A stretch of 64,000 nt of DNA. It comes from Rutpela maculata (Eukaryota > Arthropoda > Insecta > Coleoptera > Cerambycidae). The notes beneath the pieces were generated by a model. It had not been told where the DNA came from. It searched no databases and saw nothing but the letters and a program-made list of their open reading frames with translations. This document shows positions 33,200 through 43,396 of the stretch, one piece after another. A program made the translations under genes and the position numbers. Location: positions 90,935,688 to 90,999,687 of the forward strand of contig OW386287.2 of the NCBI GenBank assembly GCA_936432065.2, in the 5' to 3' direction. Position 1 is the first letter of the stretch, and every line of letters begins with the position of its first letter.

Positions 33200-35600
33200 T
33201 AGTTAAAAAATATAGGCTGTAGAAAGATAAATCAAACATCCTGTATACATTTGTATAAGATAATATGTGTAAATTCATGTAAGAGGGCATTGACGCCAAA
33301 TTAGAATGAAAACTGACAAGACAAAATTAACAAGTACACTGTTATTTAAAAAAATCGACTGCGGAAAAATCGTAACAAACTGAAAACGAAAAAGTTACAT
33401 ACAGTTTCAGAAAATTTCACGAAAATCCCCATTTGATCCATATATTACCTGGCATTTGTCCAACTGATTGGTAGTCTCGTCAAAAGGTCCAAAGATACAG
33501 AGCGGATCCAGGATATTTGTCGAAATTCAAAGGTTTTAAATACATATAAACCTTTCTGTGTAGTATAAAGTCGAATTATGAAAGCGGTTTTTTTAATTGA
33601 TTCCTGCGATACAAAATATAGAAGGTAATAGAGAAACACACAAACTTACACCTCAAACGTATTAGTACAGGAGCCAGCGACACTTTTAATTGCTATACTT
33701 GTTTAAACTTTTTTTTTTTCGATCATATTAATGTAACTTATCCACAAAACAAACTCCTGCCACTTCGTTAGCTGGTCAATGCTTGGCAGCAGCATTTTGA
33801 TTATTTAAAAAAAGTGTCACTGCTATACGTGTTTAAAGTTGATATTTCTTTTGTCTTTTGTCGACATTTCAGTATGATGGAAAATGATTTCCTGCCACCT
33901 TCGTTGTAGATCGGCGTACTCCTATCATTAACATAAATATATAATTAAAATAAAGTCAATTGACAAAAATGTTTAAAGTTGAATTTCTTTTTGGTGAGTA
34001 GTTTATTACTTGAAATTGTTAAAAAACTTATGCTGCCGGCCATTCTACGAAACATGGCTTTGGCAGGAGAAAAAAAAGTCCTGTCAGGTGATAGCCCGCT
34101 GGTGCGCCTGCAGGAGTCAGTTTTGTGGAAACAGCCTAAATGTAACAAAAATGAAATGAAATTAGTTTTAAGCAAATCTTACAAAAAATAGTTACGCGGT
34201 ATTATATATATATATACCCGCTCCGTCCATGCGGCGTCGATGTGTAAAAATATATACTTACTAGCTAGTCCCTTGCTCCGCTTAAGGTAATAATTAACGT
34301 GAAAAAATCATCTTGCGTAATTTCTTTCTACCATTTTAAAGCACTGACATTGAACTTATGTTGTGATAAAAAAATATGCAAGGTATATAGTCTCATTTAG
34401 GAATATAACATTTGTGCCAACATATCCATATTTACCTATAAAGTTATATTACGTATTAGAGGAATTGTATTGCTTTTTTTGAAAATTATTTTATAGTTTT
34501 CAAAATATTCAAAGATGCTTTTCATTTGTCTCATTTTAAAATATCGACAAAATTAATTTTGGCCATATATCCAAGAATTGATGTATTTAAAGGGATTGTA
34601 AAGGACTGGCTGATAATAGGTAATAGGTACATGCTATATTTTTGATAATTTATATTTATATTAGAAACATTATATTAATCGATTGTTCTCTGGTGACATG
34701 AACTATATTAAATAGGCATTTATTAATACGAAATGTATTTTTAATATCTTAAGCAAAACTTTCCAAATATAAGAATCGTAAAAGAATTCAGAGTATTCAC
34801 ATACTATTTTGTGATACATAGTGTATTAGAATAAATAGATCTGCATACACGTAATTTTTTGTTTTATTTCTTATTAATTTATGTAGGCAGCTTTGCTCGC
34901 TAGGATCACTATTTTCCTGCTGTCTCCTCTACTATCCACATTCCCATCATTTTCCCTTACCTTCTCGCCACCTTCTCCAACTTTCTCACAATCGTGGTGA
35001 TTGTGAGACTGAAAATAACATAGGCCAGCGATGGTATAATTGTTCTAAATCTGAGTAAGTTTTATATTTTTTTGGATGCTGTCACTGGAAAAATAGTGAA
35101 AAAAATCCATCACGTTTGGTTTCTTTAGTATGCAAGAAAATCTCTTACATGTATGGACAAGGCACCAATCTCTTCGCAAATAAACGTAGATTACGAATTG
35201 ATATGGTGATATGTTGTAAATCGTGTGCGAAAAAGTTATGGGTTAAATACAAAATGGCGTAAGAGAATTAGAGCAGAGAGAACTGGATTTGTTTTTTTAA
35301 ATAATGCAATGACATTTTTGATACCAATATACCTATTATTATTACTATATAATTATTACACTTCCAAGACTCTTTACTAGAGGCAGCCTGCGTAGGGGGC
35401 TGGGGGGATGGAGCGAGCTACCCAAAAAGTTCAAAGAACCCCGCTGTTTTCTTATGGAAATTGAATTTCGTCCAAATTTACTGAATTTTTAAATATGTTG
35501 TGAATTTCGAGTTCCTCGACGTAACACGCAAATCAAAAAATTCTTATTGAGAAACTTTCGGAAATGGCTCCTTTGCTAATACTCCATCAAAGTATTAAAA
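33200..35600. other. No gene recognised; diverged direct repeat and (AT)n
   Basis: 33680-33800 and 33815-33930 share GTGTCACTGCTATACNTGTTTAA-like and CTGCCACCTTCGTT-like blocks, a diverged tandem pair. (TA)n lies at 34203-34216. The two overlapping 70-76-codon ORFs at 33945-34191 are on opposite strands and have no recognised family. Confidence 0.4.
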
Positions 35601-35608
35601 ATCCATTA

Positions 35609-37021
35609 TAGCGGATTTTGTGAGTCGAAAAATAACACGAGAAACTCGACTATTGTCTGATTTAATGAGATTAGTTCCCACCCCCCCCCCCCCCTTCCCG
35701 TTTTAGAGGATGCTGAACACCCTGGTGTGGTGGTGGCAGAATTTCTCGTTGGGGTGACCCACCCCCGCAAACGGCCAAAAACCACCACCAAACGGGGTCA
35801 AACGCTTGTTAAAATTGTTTGTGGGACTCTTTCTTGGTGATCCCCCGTTTTCGAGGATGCTGAACACCGTGGTGGTGGCAGGATTTCTCGTTGGGGTAAT
35901 TACCCTCGGAACGACCAAAAACCATCCCCGAACGCGTATTGTAATTGTTTGAGGGACTCTTACTTGGTGATCCTCCGTTTTCGAGGATGCTGAACACCGT
36001 AGTGATAGTGGAATTCTTCCCCGGGCCATAAATGGCCAATAACAACCCTCTAAAAGGGTGAGAGTGCGTTGTTAGCATATCCCCGGGCAAAGTCCCCCCC
36101 CCCCCGTTTTTGAGGATGCTACACAGGAAAAAAGATTAAGATGTCACCTCGATCTCGTCAACAAAGTAGTCATTTTCATTTACTGTGGAGCTGAAAAAAG
36201 ATGAATGTGTATTTTTTGTACATATTTTTTGGAAAAAATAGGTTTATATAATTATTGAAACATCTGATTTATTTATACATACTTAATATATTAAATAAAA
36301 TATTTTTATTGACGCAAACTATTGCTGCATATATTGTTACGCTGGCTCTTCTCGCATTATAAAATACTATGACTATATTAAAAAAAAAAACAATGAAATT
36401 TACTCGGAAATTTATTATTATTTTTTTTAATTTATTTTTTACGTTCTTTGAACCCGTGGAGTTACACTCATTATGAAAATGGGGGGGTGAATGGGTGTCA
36501 AGCACTTGATTCGTGGTCCTCTCCGTGTTCGGCAAACTCGAAAACGGGAGGGAAATCTTTTTGTCTAGTGGTATAATAAAAACGCTTTGGAGGGTGGTTA
36601 TTGGCCATTGAGAGGCTGGGCGGGTGTCAGGCACGCGTCCCAGGGTCCTCCCCATAACTGGAATGCTTGAAAACGGGGATCAATAAGTTAGATTCCGTGA
36701 AACACGATCAATACGGGTTTGACCCCGTTTGGAGGTGGTTTTTGGCCATTTGCGAGGGTGACCCACCCCAACGAGAAATTATGCCACCACCACAGTGTTC
36801 AGCATCCTCGAAAACGGGGGATCACTAAGTAAGAGTCCCTTAAACAATTATACTAAGCGTTTGACCCCGTTTGGTGGTGGTTTTTAGCCGTTTGCGGGGG
36901 TGGATCACCCCAACGAGAAATTCTGCCACCACCGTGTTCAGCATCCTCGAAAATGGGGAGAGAACTAATCTCATTAAATCAGACAATAGTCGGGTTCCCG
37001 CCCGACTCACACAATCCACTA
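35609..37021. mobile_element. Second foldback element, arms built of ~155-bp subrepeats
   Basis: Outer ends TAGCGGATTTTGTGAGTCG and the inverse of TAGTGGATTGTGTGAGTCG, with TA on both sides (35607-35608, 37022-37023). Each arm (about 35609-36150 and 36480-37021) carries two to three units with CCGTTTTCGAGGATGCTGAA, AATTTCTCGTTGGGGT and GGCCAAAAACCACC motifs. The centre is AT-rich. Architecture is the same as at 4168-5933 but the sequence is unrelated. The ORFs in it are products of the repeats. Confidence 0.8.
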
Positions 37022-37287
37022 TACTTAGTTATTATTTTACTGTATATAGTATTATAGTATTAGAAGTCAGATGAGCTATTTCTGAAAACTATTATTATAA
37101 CTGTGTTATTCAATAGGCCGATTTACAGGCAATTCAGTGGCAGTAAGTTTTAAAGCAGTATTCTGAAAAATCACGAACTACAGATCATTGTTGGAAAAAT
37201 ATTAGTAACAATTTTGAACTGGCATTTTAAACATTGCCATGTGCGCTGTAGCAATTGTAGAACTATACAATAATAATAATAAGAACA

Positions 37288-37620
37288 ATAGCCCCTGAAT
37301 GGTTAACTGAAGGAAGCACTTTCCTCCTCCATAAAGGCAAAGGCGCTAAGGATCCTAAAAACTACCGACCAATAACCTGCCCGCCAACAATATACAAATC
37401 CATCTCTGCTGCATTAGCAAATAAAATCTACAATCACCTGTTAAAGTACAAGATACTTCCAGAAGAATTAAAAGCTTGTAGAAAGGCTTCCAGAGCACAG
37501 AGGCTGTAAGGATCAGTTGCTAGTGAGTAAGACCATCTCATCGATCGCAAAGAAATGACACAGAAATCTCTGCATGGCATGTGTGGACTACAAAAAGGCG
37601 TTACAAGCTATTTTTAATGG
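37288..37620 (+). pseudogene. R4/Dong-like LINE reverse transcriptase fragment
   Basis: Plus-strand frame IAPEWLTEGSTFLLHKGKG, then DPKNYRPITCPPTIYKSISA, LANKIYNHLLKYKILPEE. After a frameshift near 37495 it goes on with GCKDQLLVSKTISSIAKK, and after a further break with RNLCMACVDYKKALQAIF, where the metal-binding Asp of RT motif A lies. The KNYRPIT block and the CKDQL...YKKA order are typical of the R4/Dong and related clades. Truncated at both ends and frameshifted; no activity expected. Confidence 0.75.
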
Positions 37621-37624
37621 ATTT

Positions 37625-38035
37625 TTTTAAAAGTCTTGGAAACATGATTTGCAGAAAGACCAAACATGTTACAATAGCCCGCCAAGTCAGTTATACATTT
37701 CCATCATAGAATAAATAGGCGATTTAGCAAGAATATTTGTTCGTTTTGAGGGTAGTGCAAAGGTGTAAGTTTGACGCGAGCCTGAACGCGGAATTCTAAA
37801 ATAGATTTGGGAGAGGAGTTTTGGGCAGTCTATTGTATTATTGAAAAGTTTGTAAATATACATTAATTTTAAATAATTCTTCTGCTCTCTAATGAGTTCA
37901 CATTAAACCTTATTAAAATTAAATGATTAGGATATCTATGTCCAGGATACTGGTGATCTACTTTAAAAGATAAGTATTTTAGAAATTTCTATTGAACAGA
38001 CCCCAACGATTGTGAGTGTACTTCATAAATAGGAT
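37625..38035. other. Spacer without recognised features
   Basis: AT-rich; nothing identified. Confidence 0.4.
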
Positions 38036-38040
38036 TCAAG

Positions 38041-38740
38041 TCAAATTTCAGGCTTAAAAACATTCCTCTCCCTGTTCACCCGTTTACCTCCTTTTGAAAA
38101 CCGTCGAATACGTGTCTCCTTATTTCCTCAAAAGGGCCCGTCGCTGGCATATCACGTTTCTGATTTACGCGATTTCAGAGGTACCGGGTACCCTTTAGAC
38201 CATCACCACCCCCGTTTTCACCCCTTCAAAAAGTGAAAATCCAAATTTCGTCTTACTCGTGTTTAATAGATTCCAATAAAGAGTATTTCTGCAAAATTTC
38301 ACGCTTCTACGTCTAACCATTTCCGAAAAGCTTAAAAATCTCCCCTCCCCATTTGCCCTTTCGGGGGTCTCTTTTTGAAAACCGTCGAATACGTGACTTT
38401 TTATTTCCTCAGAAGAATCCATCCCTCGAATAATCACGTTTCTGACTTACACGATTTCAAAAATACGGGTGCCCCTTAAACCATCTACCACCCCCATTTT
38501 CATCCCTTCAAAAAGTGAAAATCGAAATTTCGTTTTACGTATATCTAATAGATTTCAACAAAAAACGTTTCTGCCAAATTTTATGCATCTAGATCTAACC
38601 GTTTCCGAAAAAGACTAAAACTTCAACCCCCCTTTTCACCTTTTTCCCTTTTTCCCGGGTCGAATTTCGAAAAATCCCAACGGTTTGAGCTGTGCGTTGA
38701 TAGATCACTGATCACTCAGTGAGTCAGTCAGTCAATCATT
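38041..38740 (-). repeat. Interspersed repeat 'Y' 3' part, copy 1
   Basis: Two tandem ~285-bp units (TTTTGAAAACCGTCGAATAC, CACGTTTCTGA, TTCAAAAAGTGAAAATC) followed by the tail GTTTGAGCTGTGCGTTGATA and GTCAGTCAGTCA. The same tail ends the longer copy at 47083-48625. The class is uncertain. Confidence 0.6.
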
Positions 38741-38859
38741 CTTTTATAGCTTTAGATACACTTTCCTCTGATGATTTGATAGGACAGAACGATTTGTAGG
38801 TGATTGGATTACGGATCATAAAAATTTCAGTAGCTCAATGTAGCTTCAATGAAATGTTT

Positions 38860-39299
38860 TCACATTTGGAATCATGTTGACTGATTACTTTTACGGATAA
38901 ATATAAGAGTTAATTTAAAAGAGGATTGCTAATTCTTTTAACAATTGGCGCTAGAATCACTCCGGAAGGAGCTGGTGAAATTAAGATAACCAGTGGCATA
39001 GGACGTCATGTTGAAACACTATAGGAGTTAATTTGAAATTGATTTTCAAACATGGATAGTGTTAAGGGCATACGCTTGGCTGTGAGACCGCGCGATTTTT
39101 TCAGTAAAAAATGAAAATAAGTAGGTAAATTTGAAAATTTGATATTTACATTTATATCTATTTGCTTTAATCGCGATATCATTTAGAAAGGTTAACTGTG
39201 TACTAAATTAAGTCATGTACATATAATGCCATATATACCTTGTTTCGTATACTTTTGTTACACATCGACGGTGGCTCAGGCGGTATATTAACGAAAAAA
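38860..39299 (+). repeat. Repeat 'X', copy 3, left part
   Basis: Blocks shared with 18280-19077, then CATCGACGGTGGCTCAGGCG (A box). Interrupted by a LINE; resumes at 40303 with the B box. Confidence 0.7.
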
Positions 39300-40302
39300 C
39301 AGGACTAAACAGGACTAATAAAAAATTATTGTATACGATGGTGATCAGACCGGCCATCACATACGCGGCGCCGGTGTGGTGCAGCATCCCGGCCACGACA
39401 ATGCGGAAACTTAGAGTTTTAGAACATAAATTTATGCGCCTCATTTCAGACTCCGGTAGGTACACCTCCCTCAGAGATCTCTATGCACGTTGCCACGACA
39501 TAACCCCACTAGCGGACTTCGTCCGGGAAACTTCCCAAAAATTCTACCAATTCAAACTGGGCGAAAGTCCGCTAACCCGAGACATCACACGAATCAGACA
39601 GCATAATGCCATACTTTTCAACCTGAAACACCCATTACCATACCAGGAGTTGCCTATCTTTCGGCAACCTCCCTAGCCACATCTTTCCTATACCACACTT
39701 TCCTTTCACCACCTTTTATTTTCACCACCTTTTACTTGTACCCCCTCTATTCCCTCATTAGTTGCATTTTATTACTTTTGTAAATTTTTGTTCTTTTGTC
39801 CCTTTTTGTTTCTTCCAAATTCCCTTTAGACCAGTAACTGCTAGTAAATCCCAACTTTTAAAATCATAATCTCCCCTCACCCCATCCTTCCAGAGGCAGG
39901 TAGACCACTGGATAAATCCGTGACTCTCGAACGGGTTTTTTCACTAAGTTTTTCCCGTATGGACAACAAGATTTTCTTCATAAATTTAGTGCGCGAGTGC
40001 GACGGTGCGCGTGTGTTAAAAATGCAATTATTTCTTCGTAGTTTTAGCTATTTCTAAGTATTTTAATATCTTCCCGGATTATTGTTCAACGAAATTGTTA
40101 GGTTTAAGTTTTTTTGTATATGTTAAACAGGAGCCCTAACGCCCCAATTTCATCTGTTGTTACAGCCGAAGCTAAACCCCTCCACCCGATCACCTACCTA
40201 CTGCGACGTTGCACGCCGCGGTGGGGTGATCGGCTCTAGACTGGACCCAGCTGAGGCGCATTCATGTCTTTAAATATTAATAAATATCTTTGATTTGATT
40301 TG
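39300..40302 (+). mobile_element. 5'-truncated Jockey-like LINE with 13-bp TSD
   Basis: About 1 kb flanked by ATTAACGAAAAAA (39287-39299 and 40303-40315). It contains the last ~125 codons of ORF2, a 3' UTR and a terminal TTTGATTTGATT tract, the usual end of this LINE group. The GAGGCGCATTCATGT motif near the 3' end links it to the LINE tails at 3868 and 22391. Confidence 0.85.
39305..39676 (+). pseudogene. LINE ORF2 C-terminus (Jockey clade)
   Basis: Open frame from the truncation point to TAG at 39674-39676: TNKKLLYTMVIRPAITYAAP, VWCSIPATTMRKLRVLEHKF, MRLISDSGRYTSLRDLYARC and onward to ELPIFRQPP. The VIRPxITYxxPVW and LxxLExKxxRxI features are the thumb and C-terminal part of Jockey-type ORF2. 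Endonuclease and RT catalytic regions are absent. The frame has no internal stop, so the insertion is probably recent. Confidence 0.8.
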
Positions 40303-40480
40303 ATTAACGAAAAAAAATGGTATACTGTCCTGGGCTGCCTTTTGGTGTCTTGTTCGAATCCCAGCCACTTCTTTTCTTTTTTGTTTTTTTTTAATAACTG
40401 AAAAATAAAAAATATTTACAAATATGATTATTTACTTCTCTATTTATTTTTTTTTGACAACGCAATAGTAAATGCACCAA
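40303..40480 (+). repeat. Repeat 'X', copy 3, right part
   Basis: AACGAAAAAAAATGGTATAC, then TTGTTCGAATCCCAGCC (B box) and a T-rich tail. Confidence 0.7.
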
Positions 40481-40817
40481 AGGAAATATTATATGGGGGC
40501 TTGCTGATTTATAGGCTTCAGTTTCCTTTCAAAATGTGTTTAGCTATTAAAACAAATAAAGTGCAAAAGCAAACTTCAAGTGTAGCAGGAACTGGCTTAA
40601 AAAAAACACGCTTCTCTCACGGTCATTTTTATGCAGCTTGCTCTAAAGTAAAAAACTAAAACAATATTTTTATTTTAACTCCACAAGGTAAAGCAAAAAA
40701 ATAATTTGTATAAAGAAGCTTTGATTTAATCTACTGACAACCTGTCTTTGTAATATGTTTTGTTTGTATAAAAGAAAATAATATCCCGTGAGAAAAACAG
40801 GTACTTCTACTAGTAAT

Positions 40818-40932
40818 TGTTGTATATTATAAAAAGTATGTAAAAACTTATCTATACGTTCTGACCCACGTACATGATTTTATACTGAAATAAAGACAGT
40901 CTATCTCCAACTGGTGTTTTATTAACATGACA
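40818..40932 (+). repeat. 5' LTR
   Basis: Begins TGTTGTATATTATAAAAAGT and ends GACA. It carries a TATA-like TATAAAAAG (40828-40836) and an AATAAA (40889-40894), enough for promoter and polyadenylation functions. AGTAAT at 40812-40817 is the TSD. Confidence 0.95.
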
Positions 40933-40944
40933 TGGCGCAGTCGG
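40933..40944 (+). promoter_or_regulatory. Primer-binding site
   Basis: TGGCGCAGTCGG starts right after the LTR. The same motif is used by Drosophila 17.6/297-type elements, whose primer is tRNA-Ser. Confidence 0.8.
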
Positions 40945-41040
40945 TAATTTATTTAAAAAGAATTGAATATAAGTAAGTGATATTGGAAGGTGCAAATAAA
41001 GTATCAAGTGCAAATTATAAATTAAATAAAATTGGTGAAA

Positions 41041-41795
41041 ATGGGTGACTACAGAGGCAGCGTTACCACATTTGGTAGATTTTTATTTCTTTTAGTAGAA
41101 TTTTAAGGATTTTTGTAAAGTTTGGTAGGTAAAATTTGCTTGCAGATTTCTGATAATTATTATCAGAAATCTACCAGCAAATTTTACCTACCAAACTTTA
41201 AAAAAACCCTTAAAATTCTACTAAAAAGAAATAAAAATCTACCAAATGTGGTAACGCTGTACACAGGTATAGAACCTATGAACTTTACTGGAAATTTAAG
41301 TGAAAATTGGAAACTATATGGCGTCAAAGGTTCGAGAATTATTTAGTGGCTTCCGAAATCGGTAAAAAGGATGAAAGTATACAAGTTGCACAATTAATTC
41401 ATTATATTGGAGTAGAAGGTATACGTATTTATAACACCTTCACGTTGAACGAGGATGATAGTAAGAAATTAAAAAAAGTGCTAAAGTGCTTCGAAAAAAA
41501 AAATTTATCGTATGAACGATTTAAATTTTTTACCCGTAGACAAGCAGAAAATGAACCTATTGAACAATTTATTACCGATTTAAAAAATTTGGCTTTAACT
41601 TGTGAATTAAAAGACTTGAAAGACTCTTTGACCAAAAATTTAATTATTTGTGGTTTACAAAACGAGGAACTGAGATTAAAGTTACTGGATGAAGATGATA
41701 AACACGATCTACATAGTGCAATTCAAGTATGTATACGGTACGAGAATACTAAAGAACAGTCAAATATTATCGCCAAAAATACAAGTGTATCATGA
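41041..41795 (+). pseudogene. gag (N-terminal and capsid part), interrupted
   Basis: Starts at ATG 41041 and is cut after six codons by a hAT MITE (41058-41259). The frame resumes at 41268 with EPMNFTGNLSENWKL, then a 2-bp gain near 41318 shifts it. The next frame (41307-41795) gives FENYLVASEIGKKDE, FKFFTRRQAENEPIEQFITD and LKNLALTCELKDLKD, the alpha-helical capsid region of Ty3/gypsy gag (compare the Q-x-x-x-E-x-x-x-x-F motif). TGA at 41793-41795 ends it just where a 0.7-kb unrelated block begins. Confidence 0.8.
41058..41259. mobile_element. hAT-type palindromic MITE in gag
   Basis: Arms of about 90 bp (CAGCGTTACCACATTTGGTA and inverse) meet at a short loop. Flanks TACAGAGG (41050-41057) and TACACAGG (41260-41267) are an 8-bp duplication with one mismatch. 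Without the insert and one flank the gag frame is continuous. Confidence 0.85.
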
Positions 41796-42500
41796 CGGGA
41801 GAAATACACGCTATTCACCGGCAAGGACAACTCAGCAATCGGATTCGAAATAGTAAACAAACCGCTTCAGCATCGATGTACAGTAACGCGGTAGCAGGAC
41901 CAAATATCTTTAACTACTAGATTAACCCATAAGGAATTCGTATATGACGAAGCTGCAAACATCTCAACGGAGAGAGCAATATTAACACGCCTCAAAAAGC
42001 GAGACAGCAATGCTGGAATTGCCGAACTTTACCGTTGCTAGTGTCAGGAAAGTTCGACAAGATTTTATGCTCTTAAAGCGCAAACGCAATCAAATCTCAA
42101 CCGGCACTAACAATTGATCGGAGCAACCAGTGGTGTTGCCAGACTGTCACCATTTTCTCTGCATTTCCTGATCGCTCAACGTTATTGCGTTTGACCACTT
42201 CAAAATTCCTGGCTTTAAGCGGCTTTTGTCTCTGATCTGTGACAACGTCGCGAAGGTTTGCGACAGGATACCAACTAGAAGCGAGGCATGCGCATAGACA
42301 ACACGCGTATTTGGAGTTGGGCCCGGAGTGGAAGCAAAGTGGGAGAGATAATGGGCGGTTCTTTGCTTGAAATGTTTTACACAGAATTGAGATAGGGTTG
42401 AGCGATCTAGGAGTTAAATCAACTTTGAGCAGGACCGAGTCGTTCACAGTCACGTGGTAAGTCACAGGACCAAGGAGGAAGTTGGAATCAACCCGCGAGT
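41796..42500. other. Unrelated ~0.7-kb block inside gag
   Basis: GC content is visibly higher than in the retroelement on both sides and frames are closed on the plus strand, although the gag nucleocapsid follows in order at 42540. The longest ORF is on the minus strand (42097-42504, 135 codons, no family recognised). It could be an insertion or a replaced segment; I found no clean TSD. Confidence 0.5.
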
Positions 42501-42539
42501 TCAAAATCTAACCAATCACCGAGGTTCAGAGGACAGCGC

Positions 42540-42794
42540 TTGAAAATAAACAACGGAGTGTGCTATAGGTGTTGTAGTGCGCATGGTAAAAATCAGTGTC
42601 CAGCGTTTGGTAAAAAGTGCAATGCTTGTGGCCATTTTAACCATTTTTCTAAAATATGTCAAAAGCATAAAATTCATGCTGTAAATTTTGAAAACGATGA
42701 TCAATTTACTGATGATAACACTTATGTATTTATAGGCTCTGTAGAAAATTGTAATGTCAAAGAAAACTGGTATGGTATGTTTCGCTGCTTTTAA
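42540..42794 (+). pseudogene. gag nucleocapsid zinc knuckles
   Basis: Frame with CYRCCSAHGKNQC followed by CNACGHFNHFSKIC. The second is a clear C-x2-C-x4-H-x4-C knuckle and the first is a variant. It ends in a premature TAA because a 5-base stretch (GGTAT) is duplicated at about 42771-42780, shifting the frame before the protease. Confidence 0.8.
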
Positions 42795-43396
42795 ACAATA
42801 ATAAACAACACTATAATTTCAAATTAGATACTGGCGCACTGGCAAATATAATTCCGGTAAAAGATTTAAAAGATATCAATTTAGACAAAAAACATTTAAA
42901 GAAAACTGATTTAAAATTAAAATCTTATACAAATAATGACCTACTTATTACTGGAACTTGTAACCTAAATTGTCAATATAAAAATAAAAATTGCATTTTA
43001 GAATTTTTTGTGGTTGAATCAAATTCACTATGTATTTTGGACTTGGATAGTTGCAAAAAATTAAATTTAATTAAACGGGTGGATATTGTTAATAATGTTG
43101 GAGAGGCTCAAAATAATTATGAAAATGTCATTAAAGAAAATTCAGATTTGTTTATAGGTATTGGCTGTATGAAAAATAAATATCATATTGAATTAATTGA
43201 AAATGCTAAGCCTGTAGTTCATCCCCCTCGAAAAATAGCGGTACCTTTACTTAAACAATTTAAAAATACTCTTGTAGATTTGGAAAAAAATGGAATAACT
43301 AAAAAAGTGGATGAACCCACCGATTGGGTAAATTCTATAGTAATAGTTAATAAAATAATGGATCACTACGTATTTGTTTGGATCCTAGAGATTTAA
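42782..43396 (+). pseudogene. pol: aspartic protease and start of RT
   Basis: Open frame continuing after the 5-bp duplication. The protease active site DTGA is at 42827-42838 (KLDTGALANIIP). At the 3' end HPPRKIAVPLLKQFKNTLVD and PTDWVNSIVIVNK are the RT entry region. A missing A in the run near 43356 ends the frame at a TAA and moves RT to another frame. Confidence 0.85.

Noticed and set aside
35606..36090. Overlapping minus-strand ORFs of 61-108 codons
   Set aside because: Products of foldback subrepeats in three frames.
42097..42504. 135-codon minus-strand ORF in the retroelement
   Set aside because: No recognised family and antisense to gag; kept only as part of the unexplained block.
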